A program made the translations under genes and the position numbers. DNA of 64,000 nucleotides. Origin: Opitutus sp. ER46 (GTDB taxonomy: Bacteria > Verrucomicrobiota > Verrucomicrobiia > Opitutales > Opitutaceae). How positions within the stretch are numbered: position 1 is the first letter of the stretch; each line of letters opens with the position of its first letter. This document shows, in pieces, positions 34,121 through 43,200 of this stretch. The notes under the pieces are model-generated. The model was given only the letters and a program-made list of their open reading frames with translations, had not been told where the DNA came from and searched no databases. The stretch covers positions 248,001 through 312,000 of the forward strand of contig NZ_QAYX01000022.1 of assembly GCF_003054705.1 (NCBI RefSeq), read 5' to 3'.

Positions 34121-34953
34121 GCGGCGCCTCCTTCCAGTTCGCGGATGCGCGCGTCGATTTCCTTCAGCGCCTGCGCGTACTCGGCATCGTTCGGCACGCC
34201 ATGGTGCCACTTGCCGACATTTTCCATGAAGCTCACGCCGCGGCCCTTCACCGTGTTGGCGATCACGACCGTGGGCTTGCCGGTCTCCGGGGTCGTCATC
34301 GCCGTGGTCAGCTCCGCGAAATTGTGTCCGTCGACCATCCGCACCGACCAGCCAAACGCGGCGAACTTGGCGTCGAGCGGCTCGTTGCTGCAGACGTTGC
34401 GCGTCGGACCCGTGATCTGCAGCCGGTTGTGATCCACGATGGCGACGAGGTTATCGAGCCGGTAGTGCGCCGCCAGCATCGCCGCCTCCCAGTTGCTGCC
34501 TTCGGCGAGCTCGCCGTCGCCCATCAGCGTGAAGACGCGCGCGCCGTTCTGATCCTTCTTTGCAGCAATGGCGCAGCCGACTGACATCGGGAGGCCGTGG
34601 CCGAGGGCGCCGGTGTTCTGCTCGACGCCCGGCACCTTGCGCGTCGGATGGCCGACGAAGTGCGACTGGTAATGGCACAGGGTGTCGAGCTCGGCCAAAG
34701 GGAAGAAGCCGCGGTCGGCGAGCACGACGAAGAGTGCCTCGACGCAGTGGCCCTTGCTCTGGATATAGCGGTCGCGCGCCGGGTCGGTGAACGTCTGGGG
34801 CGACACGCGCAGCACGCGCTGGTACAGCACGGTGAGGATATCCGTGCTCGAGAGATCACCTCCCGTGTGGCCGGCGCCAGCCTGCTTGATGAGTCGGATG
34901 ATTTCCCGCCGGTAGCGGGCGGCCTTCAACGCGAGTTGTTGGTCGGTCAGCAT
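34117..34953 (-). CDS. Transketolase N-terminal subunit
   Basis: 278 residues with the thiamine-diphosphate binding (PP) domain: IKQAGAGHTGGDLSSTDIL near 23, VEQNTGALGHGLPMSVGCAI, and the ThDP motif GDGELAEGSNWEAAML ending near DHNRLQITGPT. The C-terminus has VIANTVKGRGVSFMENVGKW, typical of the subunit end. It is 139 bp downstream of the isomerase gene and overlaps the C-subunit gene by 4 bp. Full-length transketolase is about 660 residues; the two subunits together (617) fit. Confidence 0.93.
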   Translation of the reverse strand: MLTDQQLALKAARYRREIIRLIKQAGAGHTGGDLSSTDILTVLYQRVLRVSPQTFTDPARDRYIQSKGHCVEALFVVLADRGFFPLAELDTLCHYQSHFVGHPTRKVPGVEQNTGALGHGLPMSVGCAIAAKKDQNGARVFTLMGDGELAEGSNWEAAMLAAHYRLDNLVAIVDHNRLQITGPTRNVCSNEPLDAKFAAFGWSVRMVDGHNFAELTTAMTTPETGKPTVVIANTVKGRGVSFMENVGKWHHGVPNDAEYAQALKEIDARIRELEGGAA

Positions 34954-35092
34954 GAGTCAGCTCCACCAAGGACGGGCGCCGTCGGGCAAAGACGCGCGTG
35001 GATGGCGCCGGCAGGTGGATTCGAGGTAATCACAGGTTGGGCTTAAGGGCGGGTGGCTTGTTCCTAATGAGGTGGTCCGGGGCGACCGGAGG

Positions 35093-36517
35093 TCACTCCT
35101 CCGCCCGCTCGTGATGGTACACGCTCCAGCCGAGGTAGCGTTCGCAGGCCTCGGCGAGGACGTCGGCCGTGCGGGAGGCGTTCATCACGACGTGATGCTC
35201 GAAGCCCTCGCGGCAGATGTAGCGCATCAGCTTTTGCAGCTTCGGCACGTGCGCGACCGCGCGGTTGCCGAAGGTCTTCAGCTCGTCATTCGTCAGCGCG
35301 CCTTCGCCCACGTACACCCGAATCTTGCCGGCGGTGTCGTCGGTCGAGATGCGACCGTAGGTCAGCGGCGAGGCCGGGGTGCGGCCATCGAGCGCGCCAT
35401 AGGTGTTCTCAATCCCCAGCGTGCTGCCAAGGATCGGGGCGTTCAGCACCTTGATGTCGGGCAGGAAGGACTTGGCCCAGTTGCCGCAGTGGAAGAGGAC
35501 GCACTTGTCGTCGTCGGCACCGTAGTTGTTGTTCCAGTCGACGAGCGCCGAGGGGCTGCCGGACGCGAGCTGCATCGCGTACATCGTGAGGACGCCGGTC
35601 ACGTCGACCTCGCACGCGCTGGGCAGCATTGCCTGGCTCATCATGCTCATGCTCGTGCAGACGTTGCAGCCGTGGTTCTGCTGGAGGGAATTCCAGCACT
35701 GGATCGCGGTCGCATCGAGCTGGTTGGCGGCGACGTAGTCGTCGAGCGCCACCCCGAGCCGCGCCATCTGCACGAGCTTTGCCGGCGGCACGGCCGTGGC
35801 GTTGGCGTAGGCGCGGATCTCATCGACCTTCGCGGTGACGCGGGCGTGCGTCTCGCCGAGTTTCGCCGCCTGGCCGAGAATCTCGGAAAGATCGATCGTC
35901 GTGACGCTGATGCCGCTGCGCTCGAGGATCTTCTCACTGTAGCGGACGGTATTGAAGGCGCCAGGACGCGCGCCCACCGCGCCGAGCCGCGCATGGCGCA
36001 GGCCGGCGACGACGCGGCAGACCGCGAGGAAGCGGCTCAGGTCGGCCCGGAACGAGGCGTCAAATGGATGCACGACGTGCTTCGTCGTGAGCGTGTACGG
36101 GATGCCGGCCTGGCGCAGGTTGTTGCACGCGGAAATCTTGCCGCAGAACGAATCGCGCCGACGGACGACATCGAGTTTATCGAGCTCGTCGGGATAGCCC
36201 TGCACGAGGACCGGCACGCGCAGTTCGGAGAGCTTCAGCGTGTCGGCCACGCCCTTTTCGTCCCCAAAGTTGGGCAGACAGACCAGCACGCCGTTGATGC
36301 GATCGCGATGGCGCCGGAAGAGCTCCGCGCACTTGCGGGCATCCGCGTGGGTTTCCACGCCGCCGAGCTTGGTCTCCTCGGGCGACAGCATCACCGCATC
36401 GATGCCGAGCTCCTTGAAGAGCTTGGTGAGGTCGGCGCGCGCCTCGCCGACGAGCTTGTCAGGAAAGAAATCGCGGTTGCCGATGATGACACCGAGGCAG
36501 GGCGTAAAACGTTGCAT
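35093..36517 (-). CDS. L-fucose/L-arabinose isomerase-fold protein
   Basis: 474 residues. The arrangement agrees with the FucI/AraA-type fold: N-terminal Rossmann part (LGVIIGNRDFFPDKLVGEAR; GVLVCLPNFGDEKGVADTL), centre NCW-like segment TAIQCWNSLQQNHGCNVCTS, acid residue region ALPS-like MLPSACEVDVTGVLTMY (a Glu that may bind metal), and the C-terminal HCGNWAKSFLP and EGFEHHVVMNASRTADVL with metal-binding His candidates. It begins the minus-strand operon of split transketolase, kinase and glycosidases and is divergent from an AraC regulator, so it probably isomerises the imported aldose to the ketose used by the FGGY kinase. Candidate sugars are L-fucose-, arabinose- or apiose-related; sequence alone does not decide. 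Confidence 0.82.
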   Translation of the reverse strand: MQRFTPCLGVIIGNRDFFPDKLVGEARADLTKLFKELGIDAVMLSPEETKLGGVETHADARKCAELFRRHRDRINGVLVCLPNFGDEKGVADTLKLSELRVPVLVQGYPDELDKLDVVRRRDSFCGKISACNNLRQAGIPYTLTTKHVVHPFDASFRADLSRFLAVCRVVAGLRHARLGAVGARPGAFNTVRYSEKILERSGISVTTIDLSEILGQAAKLGETHARVTAKVDEIRAYANATAVPPAKLVQMARLGVALDDYVAANQLDATAIQCWNSLQQNHGCNVCTSMSMMSQAMLPSACEVDVTGVLTMYAMQLASGSPSALVDWNNNYGADDDKCVLFHCGNWAKSFLPDIKVLNAPILGSTLGIENTYGALDGRTPASPLTYGRISTDDTAGKIRVYVGEGALTNDELKTFGNRAVAHVPKLQKLMRYICREGFEHHVVMNASRTADVLAEACERYLGWSVYHHERAEE

Positions 36518-36691
36518 TGAAGGAAGGGAAACGGGGCTGGAACGCGGCGGGATAACGGCGCCGCGAGTCGCGGCGGGCAGAACTCGCCGTTGACTGAGGG
36601 GGCATGATAGGCACGATTCGACGGCAATTCTCCCGCAATTCTGCCCTTTTCTAACCAGATCCTAAGCCCCGCCGGTGGCCCGTTTTGACGC
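36518..36691. promoter_or_regulatory. Divergent promoter region with AraC-type direct repeat
   Basis: 174 bp between the isomerase and AraC starts. GCAATTCT occurs twice, at 36624-36631 and 36635-36642, 11 bp apart, so on one helix face as expected for the two recognition helices of an AraC-family monomer. This is a plausible operator for the local regulator; promoter boxes are not evident. Confidence 0.45.
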
Positions 36692-37594
36692 ATGGATTTC
36701 GCCAGTGGCACCCCTGAAGCCTCTCCCGTGGTTACCTTCGACCCCAATCGTCCCGACTTCGCCCCATACGGCTTCACCTGCGTGCGCTGGAATCCGTCGC
36801 CCATGCGGCGGCCGGACCGGCACAACGAGGTGGAGATCAATTTCCTGGAATCGGGCTGGCTGACGTACCTGCTGGGGGGCCGCAAGGTCCGGGTGGAAGC
36901 CAACCGCCTGACCGCGTTCTGGGCGGCGATTCCGCACCAGATCATCGATTTCGGCGAGGAGACGGAGTACTTCGTCGCAACCCTTCCCCTGCCCTGGTTC
37001 CTGCAGTGCCGGCTCCCCGAGCATCTCGTCCAGCCCCTCCTCCAGGGCCAGATGGTGACCGAACCAACTGCCGACCACGCGGTGCACGACAGCCAGCACT
37101 TCTCCCAGTGGGAGCACGACCTGAAGCTCGACAACGCCCAACTCAGGAAGGCGGCGCTGCTCGAGATGGAAGCACGGCTGCTGCGGCTGGCACTGGCCGT
37201 CCCCACCGGACGCGCGGCGGCGGTTTCTCCCCGCAAACGACCCGTCGGGCTGAGCGAAGGCGGGCTGAACAAGGTCGAGCAGATGGCCTGCCTCATTGCG
37301 CAGCACTACACCGACCGTCTGACGGTCGAGGAGATCGGCAAGTCGGTGAAGCTGCATCCGAATTACGCGATGAGCCTTTTCCAGAAGACCTTTGGCACGA
37401 CCCTCATCGAGTACCTGACGCAGCACCGGGTGTCACACGCCCAGCGACTTCTCGCGACGAGCGACATGAAGATCGTCGATGTGGCGTTCAGCTCGGGCTT
37501 CACCTCGATCAGCCGGTTCAACGACGCGTTTCGGCGCGCGTGCGGCTGCTCACCGCGCCAATACCGGCAGCACCACCAGCAGTTCGCCGATTAG
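36692..37594 (+). CDS. AraC-family transcriptional regulator
   Basis: 300 residues. The N-terminal cupin sensor has the usual pattern (RPDRHNEVEINFLESGWLTY, then LTAFWAAIPHQIIDF). The C-terminal pair of helix-turn-helix motifs lies at about 195-295: TDRLTVEEIGKSVKLHPNYA, then DVAFSSGFTSISRFNDAFRR and CSPRQYRQH, the standard AraC signature. It is divergent from the isomerase/transketolase/kinase/glycosidase operon and most likely activates it when a pectin-derived sugar is bound. It ends 54 bp before the convergent pectate-lyase-like gene. Confidence 0.92.
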   Translation: MDFASGTPEASPVVTFDPNRPDFAPYGFTCVRWNPSPMRRPDRHNEVEINFLESGWLTYLLGGRKVRVEANRLTAFWAAIPHQIIDFGEETEYFVATLPLPWFLQCRLPEHLVQPLLQGQMVTEPTADHAVHDSQHFSQWEHDLKLDNAQLRKAALLEMEARLLRLALAVPTGRAAAVSPRKRPVGLSEGGLNKVEQMACLIAQHYTDRLTVEEIGKSVKLHPNYAMSLFQKTFGTTLIEYLTQHRVSHAQRLLATSDMKIVDVAFSSGFTSISRFNDAFRRACGCSPRQYRQHHQQFAD

Positions 37595-37648
37595 GACGGG
37601 CTCATACCGACGGGCAGACGCGGGCGGGATTTGCGGCGGCGCCGGGGC

Positions 37649-40165
37649 TCACCGAACCGCGACACCAATCGTGCGCTCCATTCCGTCGCCGTCGGCATCG
37701 GTCACCCCGAACACGACCTCGGCCAGCCCGCGATAGCCCGGCTCCGGCACGAACCGCAGCGTGTGGCCGTCATCGAGGACGCTCGCCGTGCCGTGCCGCA
37801 CGCGAACGACGCGGTGCACGGGTTGGGCGGTAAACCCCGCCGTGAGCGACGCGAGATCGACCGTGACGCTCCCGTCCGACGCGCACTCGAGATGCGGCGC
37901 AGCCATCCAGTTCAAGTAGTCCTCGAGATTTGTGTAGCCGTCGCGATCGGGATCGGCGTTGGCATCATCGCTTGCTCCCGCGGGCGATAGCGGATTCGTG
38001 CCGTGCGCCACTTCCCACCAATCGGGCAACCCATCGTGGTCGTGGTCGAAATCGGCCGGGCGGCGCACCTCGGGGTATTCCTCCCAGCCGCCGACGTCGT
38101 CCTGGGAGTCCGGCAGCCCCGGCAGCTTCGTCTTGCTGCCGCGATACGTGAACGTCCCCGTCTGCACTTCGCGGACAATGCGCGCATCGTGTGCGTCGAA
38201 CGCCGGCTGCGTGCAGCCGACGTCGGACAACACCTGCTTGTACGCGGCGCGCGCCGACTGTGTGGTCACCAAGGGCTCGAAGAACGGTTGCCGTCGCACG
38301 AAAGACGCGAGCGGCTCCGGCTCGGACGGGAGCGCATCATCGTGATCGGCCACGTTGTCGCCACTGCGCCGGGCCCGTGCCGGATCCGGTGCCACAATTC
38401 CGCCCCAGGCGTCGTCCGGGCCGACGCGTCCTTCCATCACATTCCCGGCGACGAAGTAGTCCTGCGGGCCGAACCCGCGAATATTGTTCCGCTCCGGCTT
38501 GAGGAGGTGAAACACATGCGAGGCCGGGCCGGGCTTGTAATAGTTGTTTACGTACTGCACGCGCGCGGCCCCACCGTCGGTCGTGCGATTATCCCAGTTG
38601 TAAACGACGTTGTTGCGCAGATCCAACCAGCCGGTGTGGTGGCCGGCCTGGTCGAGCCCTCCGGCAAGGCTCCAGTTGCGGCCCGAGTTATGGGCGAGGA
38701 GGTTGTGGTGAAAGCTGCCGACCATGCCGCCGATGCTGGCGGCGTAGCCGTGGCGCGAACCGGCAGGATAGTTCTTGTGCCCGGCCTGGTTCAGCGCCTC
38801 CGAAATCAGCGTGCGCTGCAGCGTGATGTTGCGCGCGCCGCGCGAGCTGAACGCCTCGTCGATCGTCCAGCTGATCGAGGCATGGTCGATGATGCAGTGA
38901 TCACTGGTCGCCATGCCCATCCCGTCGAGCGTCGTGCCGGACAGGTTGCCCGGCCGCACGCGGAGGTGCCGGAGCACAACGTCGTGCGTGCCCATCAGGC
39001 CGAAGTTGTACTTCCGGAGCGTGATGCCTTTCCCCGGCGCCGTCTGGCCGGCGATGGTGAGATACGGATTTCGGATGACCAGCCGACGCTGCAGCGTAAT
39101 CAGCCCGGAAACGGCAAACACCACGGTCCGCGGTCCATCCGCCTCCACGGCTGCGCGCAGGCTCCCGGGACCCGAGTCGTTGAGGTTTGTCACCTCAATC
39201 ACCCGACCGCCTCGCCCGCCCCGGGCAAAGCGGCCGTAGCCCTCCGCCCCCGGAAACGCCGGCCGCCGCAGCCGAAAGTGCCACACCTCGCCCGGCGTCA
39301 CGCGCCCCTGTGCATCGATTTCGTCGACGCGCCAGAAGTAGTCCGAATGAACGTCCAGCCCGGCGATGCTGCACTGCGCCGCGGGCGCAACGCCGTGGCA
39401 CTCCGGGGCGTCGGGCGTCGCCGCTGCGACCGCCACTTCGCTCGTCCCGAGGTAAACCCGATGCGTGATCGCACCCGGCGCCGGTGTCCACGTGAGCCTC
39501 ACCGTTCCCTGCTCGGCCGCCACGTGCTCGTCGCCGCGTTCGGGCTGCGGTTTCGCCGCCCGCCGCCGGGGATCGGCACCGTCGAGTTCAAAGCCGCAAA
39601 GCACCAGGCTGGCGGACGCCTCGGCGCCGGTCGCCACGCGGTACTCGACGCGCACATCCTCGCCGGCAACGACCTCGAACTCCAGGTACGCCACCGCGGC
39701 GTCATCGTCGGAAGCGGCCCGCAGGCTCGGCTTCACCCCCCGCGTGTACTCGACACCGTTCAGCCACACATCGAACGCGCCAACCTGCACGTTGCTTTCG
39801 GGCGAGGCGGAGACGTTGTGAAAGGTGGCGAGCGAATGGCGTCCCGCGGGCAGACCACGCAGGCGCAGCTCCAGCACGGCGTCGGCGGCGGCGCGGTTCA
39901 CGCGCACCGCATCAACCACCATGCGCGCGCCCTCGACTGCGCCGCCTTTCCACCACGTCGTCGCCATCACGCCATGCGAAACCCCGAGTTGCACCTCGAC
40001 GCCGCCGAAACGTCGCGCCGCCGACTTGCCCGTCACGTCGCACCACGCCGCGTAGCCGGGGGCCAGGGCATCGGCCCGGCCGCCGACGGAGAGATCGACC
40101 TTGATCGGCGCCGCGAACGCGGGGCCGGCAAGCGAGAGCAGGACCAGAGCAAATACTCGTTTCAT
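37649..40165 (-). CDS. Secreted pectate-lyase-like (PL1-type) beta-helix protein with calcium-binding repeat
   Basis: 838 residues, signal peptide MKRVFALVLLSLAGPAFA. After an N-terminal sandwich domain and a FN3-like domain (VRLTWTPAPGAITHRVYLGT, DVHSDYFWRVDEID), the pectate lyase part starts FPGAEGYGRFARGGRGGRVI, then RTVVFAVSGLITLQRRLVIR, YLTIAGQTAPGKGITLRKYN and SDHCIIDHASISWTIDEAFS, the classic parallel beta-helix sequence of the PL1-like family. After it comes a thrombospondin type 3/dockerin-like calcium motif (DFDHDHDGLPDWWEVAHGTN; DANADPDRDGYTNLEDYLNW) and a C-terminal Ig-like domain. Start chosen at the ATG before the signal peptide; the longer frame covers the divergent promoter. 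It probably cleaves homogalacturonan or binds calcium-pectate outside the cell. Confidence 0.88.
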   Translation of the reverse strand: MKRVFALVLLSLAGPAFAAPIKVDLSVGGRADALAPGYAAWCDVTGKSAARRFGGVEVQLGVSHGVMATTWWKGGAVEGARMVVDAVRVNRAAADAVLELRLRGLPAGRHSLATFHNVSASPESNVQVGAFDVWLNGVEYTRGVKPSLRAASDDDAAVAYLEFEVVAGEDVRVEYRVATGAEASASLVLCGFELDGADPRRRAAKPQPERGDEHVAAEQGTVRLTWTPAPGAITHRVYLGTSEVAVAAATPDAPECHGVAPAAQCSIAGLDVHSDYFWRVDEIDAQGRVTPGEVWHFRLRRPAFPGAEGYGRFARGGRGGRVIEVTNLNDSGPGSLRAAVEADGPRTVVFAVSGLITLQRRLVIRNPYLTIAGQTAPGKGITLRKYNFGLMGTHDVVLRHLRVRPGNLSGTTLDGMGMATSDHCIIDHASISWTIDEAFSSRGARNITLQRTLISEALNQAGHKNYPAGSRHGYAASIGGMVGSFHHNLLAHNSGRNWSLAGGLDQAGHHTGWLDLRNNVVYNWDNRTTDGGAARVQYVNNYYKPGPASHVFHLLKPERNNIRGFGPQDYFVAGNVMEGRVGPDDAWGGIVAPDPARARRSGDNVADHDDALPSEPEPLASFVRRQPFFEPLVTTQSARAAYKQVLSDVGCTQPAFDAHDARIVREVQTGTFTYRGSKTKLPGLPDSQDDVGGWEEYPEVRRPADFDHDHDGLPDWWEVAHGTNPLSPAGASDDANADPDRDGYTNLEDYLNWMAAPHLECASDGSVTVDLASLTAGFTAQPVHRVVRVRHGTASVLDDGHTLRFVPEPGYRGLAEVVFGVTDADGDGMERTIGVAVR

Positions 40166-40290
40166 GAAATAGACCCGCAGCAGCGCGGGGTGCGCATGCG
40201 AGAAGGACGAAACGCCAGGGCGCAGGTTGCGCGTTGCGCACCGCGATGACGTTTCCGATACGGTCCACCGATTCTCGCCTCGCGCCCGAC

Positions 40291-43200
40291 ATGCGCCGGC
40301 TTCTAGCGTCCGCGGCAACCCTCGGTATGACCGCCCCGCTTCGCTCCTGCCTGCGCCTCGCGTCTCTTCTCGTCCTCGCCAGCGGACTCCTGCCCTCCTT
40401 CGCCGTCGCAAGCGAAACCGCGGCCGGGCGCGGCGCGCCAAACATTCCGGGCGAGCTCACTCCGTTGCCGCCCCGCCGCGAGGTGCTCCTGAACGACGGC
40501 TGGCTCACCCTCGCGGTCGAAACCGGCGCACCCGAGCCCGCGGGCCTGCACTCACTCTCGGCCGATCTCTCGGGCTGGAAACGCGTCGACGTCCCGCACA
40601 ACTGGGATGGCTACGAGGGCTCGCGCCAATTGCGTCATGGCAATCGTCACGGCACCGCGTGGTACCGCCGCACGTTCAGCGTCGCTCCGCTCGCCGACGA
40701 CGCACGCCAGTTTCTCTTCTTTGAGGGCGTTGGCTCCTACGCGACGGTCTGGGTCAATGGCCGGCTTGTGGGCCGTCATGCCGGCGGCCTCACCACGTTC
40801 ACCCTCGACGTGACCGCTGCGGTGCACGCTGGCGCGGACAATCTCCTCGTCGTTCGCGCGGATCATCCGGCCGGGATTCGCGATCTGCCCTGGGTCTGCG
40901 GCGGCTGCGAACGCGCCAGCGGTTTCTCCGAGGGACCGCAGCCTTTCGGCATCAACCGTCCGGTGCATCTGGTTTCCACGGCATCAGTCCGCATCGAGCC
41001 GTTTGGCGTGCACGTCTGGAACGACGAACATGCCAACGCGGACGCGGCGCGCCTGCATGTCCGCACCGAGTTGCGCAACTACGGCGCCATCGCCCAGCGG
41101 GTGACGCTGACCACCCGCGTGCTTGCCCCCGCCCATGGCACCGCCGCGCCGGTGGTGCTTTCGACCACCCGGAGTGACGTCACCCTGGCTCCGGGCCAGA
41201 CGCAGATCGTCGCCCACGAACCGCCGGTCATCGCCCGGCCGCACCTCTGGTCTCCCGCCGCACCGGCGCTCCACACGATCGAATCCGAGGTTTCGCCCGC
41301 CGCCGCGCCAGCAGCGCCCTCGGCGGCGCAACCATCGCTTGGCGCCGTCGGCGTGCTCGACCGCACCGCGACGTCCTTCGGCATCCGCACGATTCGCTGG
41401 ACGGCTCCTGATTCCCCCGACGCGCGCTTTTATCTCAACGGCGAGCCGTTCTTCCTGAACGGCGTCTGCGACTACGAGCATAACCTCGGCGACAATCACG
41501 CGTTCACGCCGGCGCAGATCCACGCGCGCGTGCGCCAGATCCAGTCCGCCGGCTTCAACGCTTTCCGCGACGCCCACCATCCGCACAACCTGCGCTTTCA
41601 GACGTACTGGGACGCCGAGGGTCTGCCGTGGTGGACGCAGTTTGGCGCGCACGTGTGGTTCGACAACGAGGCGTTCCGCACGAACTTTAAGGCCCTCCTC
41701 CGCGAGTGGGTCCGCGAACGCCGCAACTCGCCGTCGCTCATTCTCTGGGGCCTGCAGAACGAGAGCCTGCTGCCGACCGCGTTTGCCGAGGAATGCAGCG
41801 CCCTCATTCGCGAGCTCGACCCGACCGCTTCGTCGCAACGCAAGATCACGACCTGCAACGGCGGCACCGGCACCGATTGGGACGTTCCGCAGAACTGGAG
41901 CGGCACCTACAGCGGTGATCCCGCCGCCTACGCCGACGACCTTCGACGCCAGCATCTGGTGGGTGAATACGGCGCGTGGCGCAGCCTCGGCCTGCATACC
42001 GAGGGTGGCTTCCAGGAGAAGGCGCCCTACAGCGAAGACCGCATGGCCGCGCTGCTCGAGCTCAAGCTCCGGCTCGCCGAGACGGTGCGGGGCGAGGTCG
42101 GCGGACACTTTCTCTGGCCGTTCACCTCCCACGCGAATCCCGGGCGCAACGCCGGTGAGTTCGGCGAGCAGATGTCGGACGGCATCCGGCCGCTCGATCG
42201 CATCGGCCCCGCCAACAACAAGGGTTTGTTCACGATCTGGGGCGAGCCCACCGACGCCTACTATCTCTACCGCAGCAACTACGTCTCCGCGGCGACCGAT
42301 CCCATGGTCTATATCGTCTCGCATACCTGGCCCGACCGCTGGACGGCGCCGGGCCGCAAGAGCGGGATCATCGTCTACTCCAACTGTGAGGAGGTGGAGC
42401 TGTTCAACGACCTCGGCGACCGCTCGCTCGGCCGCCGCCAGCGCGGCGTGCGCGGCACCCATTTCCAGTGGGACGACGTCGACGTGGCCACGAACGTCCT
42501 CTATGCCGAGGGCCGCGTCGCCGGTCAGGTCGTGGCCCGCGATCTCATCACGCTGCACCACCTCCCGCCGGCCCCGCGTTTCGCCGCCACGGCGCGCACC
42601 GAATCTGAGGTGACGACCGCCCGGCCGGGCGTCGAATACCTCTGCCGCGTCAACTGCGGCGGGCCCGATTACGTCGACGCCCGCGGCCACCGCTGGCTGG
42701 CGGATCGCGAGTACGTGCCGGGGGTATCCTGGGGCTCCGTCTCCTGGGCCGCACGCTACCCCAGCCTGCCCCCGCGTTTCGGCAGCCAGCGCAAAATCTA
42801 CGACCCGGTCACCGGCACGCGCGAGGACGCTTTGTTCCAGACGTTCCGATACGGACGCCAGGAACTGCGTTACGTGTTCCAGGTGCCTGACGGCGAATAC
42901 GAACTCGAGCTCTACTTCATCGAGCCCTGGTACGGAACCGGCAGCGGCGCCGACCTTGGCGGCATGGTCACACCACCTGTGCTCGCGGCTGGAGGCGCGC
43001 CGCACTCCGCGCCGACGACCACGCCCATCGGCTGGCGCCGCTTTGACATCGCGGTGAACGGGGCGCCTGTGCTCCACGACCTCGACCTCTGGCGGGAAGC
43101 AGGCCGCGCGCACGCGGTGCGCAAGATCGTGCCGGCCCGGGCGCGCAACGGTCGCATCGAGCTCTCGTTCCCGCGCATTGATGTCGGCCAAGCCGTCATC

